Positions 27,777 through 35,683 of a stretch of 60,513 nucleotides of DNA are shown here, piece by piece. Source of the DNA: Chloroflexota bacterium (GTDB taxonomy: Bacteria > Chloroflexota > UBA11872 > UBA12225); NCBI GenBank assembly GCA_030447525.1, contig JAUJOR010000008.1, positions 12,153 through 72,665 of the forward strand, read 5' to 3'. The notes beneath the pieces are model-generated. The model did no database searches, had not been told where the DNA came from, and was given only the letters and a program-made list of their open reading frames with translations. Positions within the stretch are counted from its first letter, which is position 1. Every line of letters begins with the position of its first letter. A program made the position numbers and the translations under genes.

Positions 27777-29177
27777 CTACGCAAACTTGAACCCGCAGCT
27801 CCCGGCGGCCTGTTCAATCTGACCCTTGAGGTCACGTAGGTAAGAAGGGGGCTTTTCCCCGTCACGCAGGACGGCGTTGAGAGCCGGCTGGACGATCTGC
27901 ATCGCCTCCGCTTGGCAAAGGAAGGCCACGTCCGGCTGGGGATAGTTCAATGTGGTCAGGGCGTCGGTGACCACCTTGTAGTCTACGCCGCGGGCCTGCG
28001 GCCACTTCTGCTTCATTGTGCTGACCCAGGTCTCCAGCACGGACTTGCGCGATGGAATCAGGCCCTCCATCTGGACTTGCTGGCTGTACCACTCAGGAGT
28101 GGTCAGGTACTTCATCAGCTCCCAGGCGGTGTCCTTGGCTTTCGTCCCCTTCCACAGCGCCCAACCGTCGGTCGTCCCCAGGCTGGCCCGCTTCACCGGC
28201 CCCTTGGGGATATGCATGATCCCCCACTCGGCGCCGGTGGTCTGCATCCCCTTGGCCACTCGCTCAAAGGCGTGCATCCCATCCTCGAGCGAGGCCAGCA
28301 CACCCTGGAAAAACCCGTCGAACTGGGTGTTGGGCTGCCACGGGCGCTTGGCGGCGTCGATGGGGGCCCAGGACTGATCCCCGAATAGCCGCGCCCGCTG
28401 CCACTCCAATGCCTGCTGCGTCTTTTCGTCACCCAGGAGCGACTTGGTCAAGTCTTTCGGATCGACGTAGCCCCCACCGTAGGCCCAGGCATGGTACTGG
28501 CGGTCGAACACGGTGGCATTTTGAAACCCGCCCCAGACCTTCTTCTCGTTCTCGGTGAAGGTGAGCTGCTTGAGCCAGTCGGCGTAGCTCTCGTGGGTCA
28601 GGTCCGCGTTCGGCTCCCGCTGGCCACGGCTCTGCAAGAGCGATTTGTTGTAGTAGAGGACGAACAGGTTGACGTACGTCGGTAGGCTGAAACGAAAGTT
28701 GGTAGACGGGACGACGAAGCCCTTCCACTGGTAGTCGACGAAGTCGTCCGTCTTGAAGTCTCTTTCCCCCTTTAGTAAGTCGTTGTGGTTGTACATCACG
28801 CCCTTACCGGCGTACTGTTGTAATAGTTGCCCCCAACCGTGGAAGATGTCTGGCCCAGTGTCCGAGACCATCAAGGCTACAGTCTTCTCGAAGTTCCCGG
28901 TACTGTCGGCGTTGAGCTCGATTGTGGCGTTAGGATACTTCTTCTTGAACTCGCTCACGCCCCATTCCGCCAGGCTACGGTAGGTGGCGTTGTCGCGGAT
29001 CTGCCACATGAACCGTACGGGTTGACTCGCAGTTCCCACCCGAGCGCTGCTCTCCGGAGCCTGCCGCTGCTGGCCACTGGAGCCGCAGGCCCCGGCCAGC
29101 ATCAGAGCGGCGCCCCCGGCGCCGCCGGCGAGGAGTCGCCGCCGTGAGAGTGCCGTGCCACCGCCCCGCTGCGCCAT
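27777..29177 (-). CDS. ABC-type sugar-binding lipoprotein, Tat-exported (second)
   Basis: 466 residues. Twin-arginine signal LSRRRLLAGGAGGAALMLAG is followed by a cysteine in AGACGSS (approximate lipobox). The mature domain contains KKYPNATIELNADSTGNFEK, DIFHGWGQLLQQYAGKG, VNLFVLYYNKSLLQ and TTPEWYSQQVQMEGLIPSR, as in family 1 extracellular binding proteins for oligosaccharides. It is not a close copy of the first binding protein. ATG 29177 follows a GAGGAAGGG at good spacing. No ABC permease or ATPase is adjacent. The upstream genes on the same strand are a mannose-6-phosphate-isomerase-like cupin and a glutaredoxin. Confidence 0.87.
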   Translation of the reverse strand: MAQRGGGTALSRRRLLAGGAGGAALMLAGACGSSGQQRQAPESSARVGTASQPVRFMWQIRDNATYRSLAEWGVSEFKKKYPNATIELNADSTGNFEKTVALMVSDTGPDIFHGWGQLLQQYAGKGVMYNHNDLLKGERDFKTDDFVDYQWKGFVVPSTNFRFSLPTYVNLFVLYYNKSLLQSRGQREPNADLTHESYADWLKQLTFTENEKKVWGGFQNATVFDRQYHAWAYGGGYVDPKDLTKSLLGDEKTQQALEWQRARLFGDQSWAPIDAAKRPWQPNTQFDGFFQGVLASLEDGMHAFERVAKGMQTTGAEWGIMHIPKGPVKRASLGTTDGWALWKGTKAKDTAWELMKYLTTPEWYSQQVQMEGLIPSRKSVLETWVSTMKQKWPQARGVDYKVVTDALTTLNYPQPDVAFLCQAEAMQIVQPALNAVLRDGEKPPSYLRDLKGQIEQAAGSCGFKFA

Positions 29178-29340
29178 ATTCCCTTCCTCTCTGCGCCTCT
29201 GCGCCGGCGGACTCTCCCCGCAGCCCGTACGTCCCGGCGTCAACCCTCAAGGCCCGTGTGAGGGGCTGCCGGGGTCGATTGTGACCGTGCGGCAGCAAGA
29301 TTCGTGCCGCTGTAGACAGGGTCAAGAGTTCAGGGTGCCG

Positions 29341-29736
29341 TCAGGCGCGTCCGTAGCGATCCGAGAGGCGCTCGATGTCGTCTTCGTCGAAGTGACCGAA
29401 GGCCACCTCCAAGAGGCGCCCCCCCTGTCCGCCAGGGGCCGAGAGACGGTGGGCCACCCCGGCAGGGATCCAGACTGGCTCCTGCACCGTTGGACACCAC
29501 ACCCGGCCGTCTACCTCTACCTGAAGCGTGGGGTCAAGGGGGAGCCACAGCTCGGCCCGGCGCCGGTGGCGCTGCAGGCTGAGCTCGCATCCTGGATCGA
29601 CGGTAATGATCTTGACCGTCACCGGCTCATTGAGGCAAAACTGGGTGAATCCGCCCCATGGCCGGTGACTGACCAGCGGCTGCGGCGCCACCGCCGGGAG
29701 CGGCTTGGCGTCCTCTTGAGCTCCCTCTGTAGTCAC
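29341..29736 (-). CDS. Cupin of the mannose-6-phosphate isomerase type
   Basis: 131-residue single-domain cupin. RPWGGFTQFC, VKIITVDPGCELSLQRHRRR, AELWLPL and FDEDDIERLSDRYGR are the hallmarks of the C-terminal isomerase module of type II phosphomannose isomerase/GDP-mannose pyrophosphorylases. Standalone versions occur and may interconvert mannose-6-P and fructose-6-P. The usual metal-ligand pattern H-x-H is QRHRRRAE here, with one His clear (LQRH) and Glu in AELW; the later GVAHRL His is present. It lies 163 bp upstream of the second binding-protein gene, so a shared sugar role is possible but unproven. Confidence 0.82.
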   Translation of the reverse strand: MTTEGAQEDAKPLPAVAPQPLVSHRPWGGFTQFCLNEPVTVKIITVDPGCELSLQRHRRRAELWLPLDPTLQVEVDGRVWCPTVQEPVWIPAGVAHRLSAPGGQGGRLLEVAFGHFDEDDIERLSDRYGRA

Positions 29737-29790
29737 CGTGCCCTCCCCCAGAGTAGAGATCCCTCTGCCCAGATGGCGGTGACCTCGCCG

Positions 29791-30105
29791 CTAGGAGCCG
29801 GCGGTGGCGGCGGTCTTCACCAGGCCCTTCTCCAGGAGGTACTCCTCCACCTCCGGGCCAGACACGTCTGGCCGTCCCTCTGCGTTCTTCACCATCTCGC
29901 CGTTGATCTCCACGCACGGCGAGAGGGGCTGGCCGCTCTTACGCACCATCTCGCTATACACGGAGCGGTCGTTGATAATGTCCTTGTCTTCGTAGTCCAG
30001 GCCATACTTGCGGAAGACGGCGCGCACGCCGTTGCTCCAGCCGCATACCGGCTTGAGATAGGCCACGATCTTCGGCTGTGTCTGTCCTGCCGTCTGCTCT
30101 GCCAT
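29791..30105 (-). CDS. Glutaredoxin-like protein with CGWS active site
   Basis: 104-residue thioredoxin-fold protein. IVAYLKPVCGWSNGVRAVFRKYGLDYEDKDI is the first beta-alpha-beta; SGQPLSPCVEINGEMV contains the cis-Pro loop, and DVSGPEVEEYLLEKG the last helix. The active site is CGWS, a single-cysteine form close to the CGFS of monothiol glutaredoxins, suggesting iron-sulfur or glutathionylation-type chemistry rather than dithiol reduction. A second cysteine follows the cis-Pro loop. ATG 30105 is preceded by AGTGAGGA; the longer frame upstream has unrelated sequence and runs toward a divergent gene. The cupin gene follows 54 bp downstream. Confidence 0.85.
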   Translation of the reverse strand: MAEQTAGQTQPKIVAYLKPVCGWSNGVRAVFRKYGLDYEDKDIINDRSVYSEMVRKSGQPLSPCVEINGEMVKNAEGRPDVSGPEVEEYLLEKGLVKTAATAGS

Positions 30106-30205
30106 GGGTTTGTCCTCACTGCTACCAGGTGCGACGCTGCGCGGGCGATCATTCCCTCCAGTGCACCCGAATTCTAGCAAGCTGCCGGCCGAGTACCCTT
30201 GAGGC

Positions 30206-30955
30206 ATGGCCACACAAGCCCAGATCCTCCCTGGAGACCTGGTGGTGGCGTCCGCGGCCGGGCAGCCGGCGACGCCGGTGGGTACAGTGGAGAGCGTCCT
30301 GGCCACGTCTCGTGGCCTGCGGCTGATAGTGGAGCGAGCCTTCGCCCCTAACAGCTACGTCGTCCTGCCGGGCGAGAGCGTCGACACGGTCGATGTCGAA
30401 GGAGAGGGGGCCCCGGCGCATGAGCCTTGCGCCTTACGCTGGGTAGTCACCCACCGCCAGCCGGCCGACCTGATGGCCGCCGGCGTCTTTCGCCGGGTGT
30501 TGGGGCGCTTGACCCCCGATCCTCTCCCGGCGCCGGCGCTCCCGGCCCCGGACGACCGCGGCGCCCGCGCGCAGCTCGAACAGAGCCTGGCGAACGATCC
30601 CCTCACTGCCGGGTGCGACCTGGTCGTGCGCGTGCGCCACGGCGTGGCCATCTTGGACGGCTGGCTGCGTCTGGTGGCGGGGAAGGTGCAGGCGGATCGC
30701 CTGGCGCGCACAACTCCTGGCATCTGGCAGGCTCGCAACCGCCTGGTCAGCGACGAAGAGCTGCGCGTCGTCGTGCGCAATGCGCTGCGCGCCCTGCCCG
30801 GCGCCGGCAGGTTGGTGGCGGACTTCCGGCTGGAGCTGGGGCGTGCCTTCGTGCTCATCCAGGGGGCGCCCACGGGCGCCGACGCGGAGGCCGTGCGCCG
30901 GGCCACGAGCGCCGTACACGGCATACGCGCCGTGGAGCTACACCCGGCGGCGTAG
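30206..30955 (+). CDS. BON-domain protein
   Basis: 249 residues. The first 75 form a small beta-rich module (QILPGDLVVASAAGQPATPV, LRLIVERAFAP), possibly PRC-like. Then two BON-type repeats can be traced: QLEQSLANDPLTAGCDLVVR with VRHGVAILDGWLRL, and ELRVVVRNALRALPGAGRLV with ELGRAFVLIQGAP. BON domains bind phospholipids or support envelope stability. No signal peptide or membrane helix is visible. Start ATG 30206, with GAGG too close to be a good ribosome site, so the start is fair only. Divergent from the glutaredoxin gene. The 3' end contains one copy of a 29-bp duplication. Confidence 0.72.
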   Translation: MATQAQILPGDLVVASAAGQPATPVGTVESVLATSRGLRLIVERAFAPNSYVVLPGESVDTVDVEGEGAPAHEPCALRWVVTHRQPADLMAAGVFRRVLGRLTPDPLPAPALPAPDDRGARAQLEQSLANDPLTAGCDLVVRVRHGVAILDGWLRLVAGKVQADRLARTTPGIWQARNRLVSDEELRVVVRNALRALPGAGRLVADFRLELGRAFVLIQGAPTGADAEAVRRATSAVHGIRAVELHPAA

Positions 30956-31021
30956 CCGGCGCCCGGAGGCACCAGGGGGCGCTACAGGATGGGAGCGCCG
31001 TACACGGCATGCGCGCCGTGG
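30907..31021 (+). repeat. 29-bp duplication spanning the end of the BON gene
   Basis: Copies at 30907-30935 (inside the coding end) and 30993-31021 (after the stop) differ at a single base. The second copy is 86 bp downstream of the first. This looks like a duplicated gene end or an unequal repair event. Confidence 0.85.
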
Positions 31022-31298
31022 CCGCCGGGGTCCCGGGGGCGCCCCGGTGGCGCTGTGCCTTGGCTCCAACGTCAACCACCACATGGTAGACGCCGCACCG
31101 CCTCGCCCGGACGGCGGCCGGTGGGCGGGGCGGCAGGGCCACGGGAGGATCGGTTTAGCGGGAGTTTAGGGTTGCGTTAGCGGGCCCTTAACCTCGCGGC
31201 GCGATGATCTTCTCGACGCCGGGGGATGCCCGGCGCAGCGGTCATCGCATCACCTGTGCCACTTGCCACTGCTTGCCATTCTAGGGAGTCACAGCACC
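30956..31298. other. 343-bp gap between BON gene and secreted protein gene
   Basis: Contains the second copy of the 29-bp duplication. No RNA gene or convincing coding frame is seen. TAGGGAGT at 31283-31290 is the likely Shine-Dalgarno region of the following gene. Confidence 0.5.
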
Positions 31299-31955
31299 AT
31301 GGTAGCCTTCTTCCGCTCGCCAGTCCTGAAGCGTACCCTTGCCGCCGGCGGGGCGGCCCTCGTGCTCGGCGGGGCCGCAATCGGCGTCGTCGGGGCACAG
31401 GGGGCCACACCCACGCCCGGTCGCACGCCGGTGCCAGGCCCAGGGGCGCAGACCACCCCCGGGGCCACCTCACAGCGACCCACCTTCCCGGGTAAGCAGG
31501 CGTTCTGGGAGGCCGTTGCCCGGCGCCTCGGCGTCACGGCGGAGCGCCTCCAGCAAGCCATGACCGAGGCCCGAGCCGAGGTGGGCATCCCTGACCGCGG
31601 CGGGCACGGTCACGGCCCCGGCGGCTTTGGCTTCGACGGCCCCCGGGTGCGCATCGCCCTGGACGTGGCCGCGCAGGCGCTGGGCATAACGCCCGAGCAG
31701 CTGCGCCAGGAGCTGCCGGGCAAATCCTTGGCCGACGTCGCCCGGGGGCGTAACGTCGACCTGGCGCGCGTCGCCGATGCCCTCAAGGCAGATGCCAATG
31801 CACGAATCGACCGGACAGCCGGCGAGGGACGGATCCCAGCCGACCAGGTGGCTACGCTCAAGCAGCGCGCGGCCACGGCCATCGACCAGGCCATCACCCG
31901 GCCGGCGCCGGCCGGACGCCTTCGCCCGGCAGCCACGCCAGGCACGGGGGCCTAG
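31299..31955 (+). CDS. Secreted helical protein (DUF2680-like)
   Basis: 218 residues. An N-terminal signal (KRTLAAGGAALVLGGAAIGVVGAQG) is followed by a Pro/Thr-rich linker and two or three helical repeats of the form LG(V/I)T-x-E-x-L: RRLGVTAERLQQAMTEARAE, AAQALGITPEQLRQELPGKS and the following LADVARGRNVDLARVADALK. This repeat style is typical of small secreted proteins annotated DUF2680 or uncharacterised. Predicted location is extracellular or surface-bound. ATG 31299 begins exactly at the signal peptide. The neighbour on the other strand, convergent, is a histidine kinase. Confidence 0.75.
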   Translation: MVAFFRSPVLKRTLAAGGAALVLGGAAIGVVGAQGATPTPGRTPVPGPGAQTTPGATSQRPTFPGKQAFWEAVARRLGVTAERLQQAMTEARAEVGIPDRGGHGHGPGGFGFDGPRVRIALDVAAQALGITPEQLRQELPGKSLADVARGRNVDLARVADALKADANARIDRTAGEGRIPADQVATLKQRAATAIDQAITRPAPAGRLRPAATPGTGA

Positions 31956-31983
31956 CTCGTCCGGGATTACGCCTCCGTGCGTT

Positions 31984-32027
31984 CTCTGTAGGACCTCTAT
32001 AGATCCTCTGTAGATCCTCTGTAAATT
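31984..32027. repeat. Four imperfect 11-bp tandem units
   Basis: CTCTGTAGGAC, CTCTATAGATC, CTCTGTAGATC and CTCTGTAAATT follow each other without gaps. The unit is close to one helical turn. The region lies between two convergent genes, so a promoter role is not expected. Confidence 0.8.
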
Positions 32028-32075
32028 CTCCAGAGAGGTGTTCGAGGCAAGGAACACCCTGGATCGGCTTCGAGA

Positions 32076-32147
32076 AGGACGCCGAGTAAACCAGCGGCCG
32101 GATGCGCCCGGCCGCTGGCGCCGCGCCGCTGGTCTACTCGGCGTCCT
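32076..32147. terminator. Nested inverted repeat, probable bidirectional terminator
   Basis: A 23-bp outer inverted repeat with one mismatch (32076-32098 with 32125-32147) encloses a competing perfect 11-bp hairpin (32091-32101 with 32108-32118, loop 6 nt). The right arm includes the last codons and the stop of the histidine kinase gene. It lies between convergent genes, and the minus-strand side continues with TTCTCG. Confidence 0.75.
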
Positions 32148-33501
32148 GCCCACCGGGTCCTGAGCCGCTCCTGGGGGCATGCAGCGGTAAGCGGAGGGTG
32201 AAGACGCTCCCTTGTCCCTCCTGGCTCTCCACGGTGAGCGTCCCGCCGTGCTGCTCCAGGATCTGCCGCGCCACGGTCAGCCCCACCCCTGTGCCGTCTA
32301 TCTTCCCGATCACGTTGCGCCCGCGGTAGAAGCGCTCGAAGATCGCCGGGATGTCCGCCGGGGCAATCCCTACCCCTTCGTCGCGGACGGTGATAATGGC
32401 CTCCGGTACGGTGCGGCTCGGCGCCGGGCTGCGTTCCAGCGTCACCACTACCTCACCCCCGTGCGGGCTGTACTTGACGGCGTTGCCCAGCAGGGTGTCA
32501 AGCACGCGCTCGAGGCGCGCCTCATCCCAGTCTCCCGGGAGGCGAGGCTCCCCTGTACCCGCGGTGGCGCCATCATGGCCTGGGGGCGTTGTCAGGCCTT
32601 TGAGCTCCACCCGCAGGCGGTGCAGGTGACTGACCTGTTGCTGATTAGCTACGCGGCGGACGAGCGCCACCAGGTCGACCGGTCGGGGCTCCAGCTCAAG
32701 TGGACGGCCCATCTGGAGACGGGTGGCGTCAAGCAGGTTGTTGACCAGGGCGGTGATCTTGTTGACGGCGGCGTCGATGTTATCCAGGGCCGCTAGGAGA
32801 CGCTGGGGGTCTATTCCACCGCTTCGTTCGTACAGGCGCCGCGCCACCTGGGCCGTGCCTTTGAGGACGGTCAGGGGTGTCTTCAGCTCGTGCGCGGCGG
32901 CGGCCAGAAACTCGTCGCGCAGGTGGATGTCCTGTGCCGCTTCGGCACGCGCCCCTTGGAGCCTGGCGAGCTGATGGCGCTCCGCTTCAGCTCCCTTTCG
33001 TTCCACGGCGTAGCGTAGGGAGCGGCTCAACGTGCCACCGTCCACCTGTCCCTTTACCAGGTAGTCTTGTGCCCCGGCGCGGATGGCCCGCGTCGCCAGC
33101 GCCTCGTCTAACCGTTCGCTCAACACCACGATCGGGCAGCGCGGCGCTCGATCTTGTAGCGTGGTAAAGGTCTCCAGGCCACCGCTGTCCGGGAGCGACA
33201 GCGCCAGCAAGGCGACGTCGACGTCCCCCTCCCGGAGGCGTTCCATCGCCCTTGCCAGGGTGCGGGCCTGCACCAGCCGGAAAGGGGGCATAAGGGAGCT
33301 GGCCCGGCCGGCGGCGGTTAGCATCTCCTTGATCCGCCGGGCATCCTCCGGGTGGTCATCGATCAGCAGAACGGTGACCGCCGGCGAGTCCCCGCTCGCT
33401 CTTCGCTCAGCCCGGCAGACGCCATCGGCCCGGTCATCCCGCATGGCTCGATTGTCTCGGTGGGCATCAACGTTAGGCATGTGCCACTCGCCATATGCCA
33501 C
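32134..33501 (-). CDS. Hybrid sensor histidine kinase with degenerate N-terminal receiver
   Basis: 455 residues, no membrane helix. Residues 43-155 fold as a receiver: acidic pair D48-D49 in LLIDDHPEDARR, switch Ser128 and Lys150 in QDYLVKG are present. The phosphoacceptor position in VALLALSLPDSGG is Ala100 (codon GCG) instead of Asp. A DHp domain has H204 in AAHELKTPLTVLK, then the ATPase with LDTLLGNAVKYSPHGG (N box), VRDEGVGIAPADIP, FERFYRG and GTGVGLTVARQ. It should be a soluble kinase whose receiver cannot be phosphorylated normally. No cognate response regulator gene is adjacent. Start ATG 33501; ATG 33480 is possible. Confidence 0.9.
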   Translation of the reverse strand: MAYGEWHMPNVDAHRDNRAMRDDRADGVCRAERRASGDSPAVTVLLIDDHPEDARRIKEMLTAAGRASSLMPPFRLVQARTLARAMERLREGDVDVALLALSLPDSGGLETFTTLQDRAPRCPIVVLSERLDEALATRAIRAGAQDYLVKGQVDGGTLSRSLRYAVERKGAEAERHQLARLQGARAEAAQDIHLRDEFLAAAAHELKTPLTVLKGTAQVARRLYERSGGIDPQRLLAALDNIDAAVNKITALVNNLLDATRLQMGRPLELEPRPVDLVALVRRVANQQQVSHLHRLRVELKGLTTPPGHDGATAGTGEPRLPGDWDEARLERVLDTLLGNAVKYSPHGGEVVVTLERSPAPSRTVPEAIITVRDEGVGIAPADIPAIFERFYRGRNVIGKIDGTGVGLTVARQILEQHGGTLTVESQEGQGSVFTLRLPLHAPRSGSGPGGQDAE

Positions 33502-33675
33502 TCGGCGCGGTGCCTTGCCGGGCGGCCCGGGACGGATGTCCCGTCACTCTCTTAGTGCATGCTTCGGACCACCCTGGGCGCTCCCTGCTCGAGAGGCCGA
33601 TTCCTGGCACCGGTAGGGTTAGGTTTGGACTACCTACCAACGCAACCCCCCTGCCCGGGAGACGTTCATCACCAC

Positions 33676-34911
33676 GTGCAGCCACCCACTGAGGAACCGC
33701 GCTTGCTCTACCTCGACCCCCGGCAACTGGTGCCCGACGCCGAGAACGTGCGCCGCGAGCCGGGTGATCTTGACGGCCTGGCGGCCAGCCTGCGCTGCTA
33801 CGGCGTGCTCCAGCCCCTCGGCGTCATCCCCCTCAACGGCGGAGTCCCGCCTCCCAGCGGGATGCGCTATCGCGTGGTCTACGGCAACCGCCGCCGCCAG
33901 GCGGCCATCCTGGCCGGGCTGACCGCCGTCCCTTGCTTGTCCCTCAGGCGGAATGAGGGCCCCGACGACCTGGTGGTGCAGCTCCTAGAGAACATGCAGC
34001 GCCGTGACTTGAACGACGTGGAGAAGGCGGAGGGCCTGGCCCGCCTGCGACGCCACCTGGCGGTGCAGCCGGGGGCCACAGCGGGCGCCAGGGCCGAGAG
34101 CGAGGCCGGCGATGCCTCTGCGCCGGGTGAGCTGGACGGTGCAAGGGCAGGGGCGCAGGCCGATCCCCTGGACGCCCGGGTGGCCGCCTTGGTCGGTCTT
34201 GCCCCGCGCACCGTGCGGCGCTATCTCGCCCTGCGTAACCTCCCCCCGGCAGTGCGCGACCTGCTGGCCGAAGGACGCCTGAGCGTGACTCAAGCTCAGC
34301 ACCTCCATCAGCTGGCGCAGGCGCCCTTGCAGCAGGAAGTGGCCATGCGAGCGGCCGAAGAAGACTGGACGGCGGCCCACGTCAGCCGCGTCTGCGCCGC
34401 CCTGGTGCGGGCGCCCGGCGTGACGCTGGACGACGCCGTGGGGGCGGCCACCACCGGGTGGGGGGGCGTTGATCGGCTGGGCCCGGCGCCACGGGTCGCA
34501 GCGCCGGCGGAAGGCCCCGCTCGTATGGCCCGCGCCCCACGCGGGGGCGTGCCGGCCGGCCCGGCGGGTGCCGGCCAGGGAGACGAGGCCGACCTCTGGC
34601 TGGAGGATGCCACCGGCGCCCCGACGCCAGAAGCCCTGGGAGAGCCCCCCTCGCCGGCCACCGCTCCAACCGCGTCACGCGGTGCTCCCGGCGGTACCGG
34701 GGCTGAGCCGGAGACGGCCAACGGCCACCGAGTCTTCCGCATCCGCACCCTGTCCGCCTTTTGCGACGAAGTGGATCGACTGGCCCGCTGTATCCAGGAC
34801 GGCGACCTCGCGCAGGCCGCCCGCAACGATGCCGGTGCCCTCACTCGCCTGCGCTTGGCATCCAAGCAGCTGGCGTTCGTCCTCCACGGCGTGGAGGGTC
34901 TACTGAGTTGA
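33676..34911 (+). CDS. ParB-like partition/nucleoid protein, solitary
   Basis: From GTG 33676 the protein has 411 residues; the frame is open to ATG 33559. The ParB N-terminal domain is seen as LYLDPRQLVPDAENVRREPG, LRCYGVLQPLGVIPL, VVYGNRRRQAAILAG (box II-like GERR position reads GNRR) and LLENMQRRDLNDVEKAEGLARL. A helix-turn-helix region follows (VAALVGLAPRTVRRYLALRN, LSVTQAQHLHQLA). The rest is Pro/Ala-rich with a short helical C-terminus. ParB proteins are CTP-dependent DNA clamps, but no parA or parS-like site is near, so it may be an accessory or plasmid-derived version. The inserted stretch after box III (ATAGARAESEAGDASAPG) is unusual. Confidence 0.82.
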   Translation: MQPPTEEPRLLYLDPRQLVPDAENVRREPGDLDGLAASLRCYGVLQPLGVIPLNGGVPPPSGMRYRVVYGNRRRQAAILAGLTAVPCLSLRRNEGPDDLVVQLLENMQRRDLNDVEKAEGLARLRRHLAVQPGATAGARAESEAGDASAPGELDGARAGAQADPLDARVAALVGLAPRTVRRYLALRNLPPAVRDLLAEGRLSVTQAQHLHQLAQAPLQQEVAMRAAEEDWTAAHVSRVCAALVRAPGVTLDDAVGAATTGWGGVDRLGPAPRVAAPAEGPARMARAPRGGVPAGPAGAGQGDEADLWLEDATGAPTPEALGEPPSPATAPTASRGAPGGTGAEPETANGHRVFRIRTLSAFCDEVDRLARCIQDGDLAQAARNDAGALTRLRLASKQLAFVLHGVEGLLS

Positions 34912-35065
34912 CCGGACCCAGCCGCCTCGATCCCGATGTTGGTACGGTATGTGCATAGTAATAGATCGCCGCCTCTAACCAGCGCTGGGTGCAGGCGAGT
35001 GTACGCGGGGAGCCCAGCGGGTCGCTGGCTCCACAACGCGGCGGAATAGTCAAGGAGGATAGTAG

Positions 35066-35326
35066 ATGGAGTTCATCGGCTGGATCATTAGCGGGGCCAT
35101 CGTGGGAGGGATCGCCAGCCTGATCGTCCCCGGCCGGACGCCCGGTGGGATGATAGGGGCGATTCTCGTCGGTCTCGTCGGCGGTATGCTGGGCGGCTGG
35201 CTGTGGTCGCTGCTGTTCGGCGCGGGGCCATCCAGCTTCATCGGCTCGATCGTCATCGGCGTGATCGGCGCCGTGATCGTCCTGTACGCCCTGCGCGCTG
35301 CCTCTGGGCGTCGCGCTTCTATCTAG
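35066..35326 (+). CDS. GlsB/YeaQ/YmgE-family small membrane protein
   Basis: 86 residues, three or four hydrophobic segments with the glycine-rich pattern of transglycosylase-associated proteins: GWIISGAIVGGIASLIVPGR, GMIGAILVGLVGGMLGGWL and IGSIVIGVIGAVIVLYAL. Family members are induced by stress; biochemical function is not settled. ATG 35066 has an excellent AAGGAGG 7-8 nt upstream. Its stop codon lies in the first unit of a 14-bp tandem repeat, and two strong hairpins follow, so it is likely a monocistronic, well-terminated gene. Confidence 0.9.
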   Translation: MEFIGWIISGAIVGGIASLIVPGRTPGGMIGAILVGLVGGMLGGWLWSLLFGAGPSSFIGSIVIGVIGAVIVLYALRAASGRRASI

Positions 35327-35364
35327 ACGGAGCCGGCTAGACGGAGCCGGCTAGACGGAGCCAG
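35323..35364 (+). repeat. Three 14-bp tandem units overlapping the GlsB stop codon
   Basis: CTAGACGGAGCCGG at 35323-35336 and 35337-35350 are identical; the third (35351-35364) differs by one base. The TAG of the first unit is the stop codon of the preceding gene. Confidence 0.9.
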
Positions 35365-35476
35365 CCTGGCGTGCAGGACGGAGCCGGGGCCGCTCGATCC
35401 TAGAACGCCTGGTCCGGTGTGGCTAGTCAGCGGCTGCTGGGTGGTCGTCTAGCCCGGACGACAGTCGGCGTACGTT

Positions 35477-35510
35477 CTCCCCCGGCCCGCCACGAGGCGG
35501 GCCGGGGGAG
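35477..35510 (+). terminator. Perfect 15-bp GC hairpin
   Basis: 35477-35491 pairs fully with 35496-35510 around the loop ACGA. It lies 150 bp after the GlsB-like gene. No T-run follows. Confidence 0.7.
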
Positions 35511-35545
35511 AGATGATCTCGGGGCAGTGACCACATAGCGCAATC

Positions 35546-35573
35546 AGCGGGCGGTGCGTTTGCACCGCCCGCT
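35546..35573 (+). terminator. Intrinsic terminator with T-rich tail
   Basis: AGCGGGCGGTGC (35546-35557) and GCACCGCCCGCT (35562-35573) form a perfect 12-bp stem with loop GTTT, followed by TCTGTTCT. This is the clearest intrinsic terminator in the window. Confidence 0.85.
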
Positions 35574-35683
35574 TCTGTTCTCCCCCTCACCCTCGATATC
35601 CCTTGCAGTGCGTCGGCAAAGGCCGGCGCGACCGGCGCCGGGCCACGGTGGGGGCGCTACAGTGAGGCGGGGAGTCGCTACGT

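Noticed and set aside
30106..30306. Longer glutaredoxin start giving a 171-residue protein
   Set aside because: The extra residues are unrelated to the family and would overlap the divergent BON gene; ATG 30105 has its own ribosome site.
33502..33675. parS site near the ParB gene
   Set aside because: Nothing like TGTTTCACGTGAAACA was found in the flanks or elsewhere in the window by eye.
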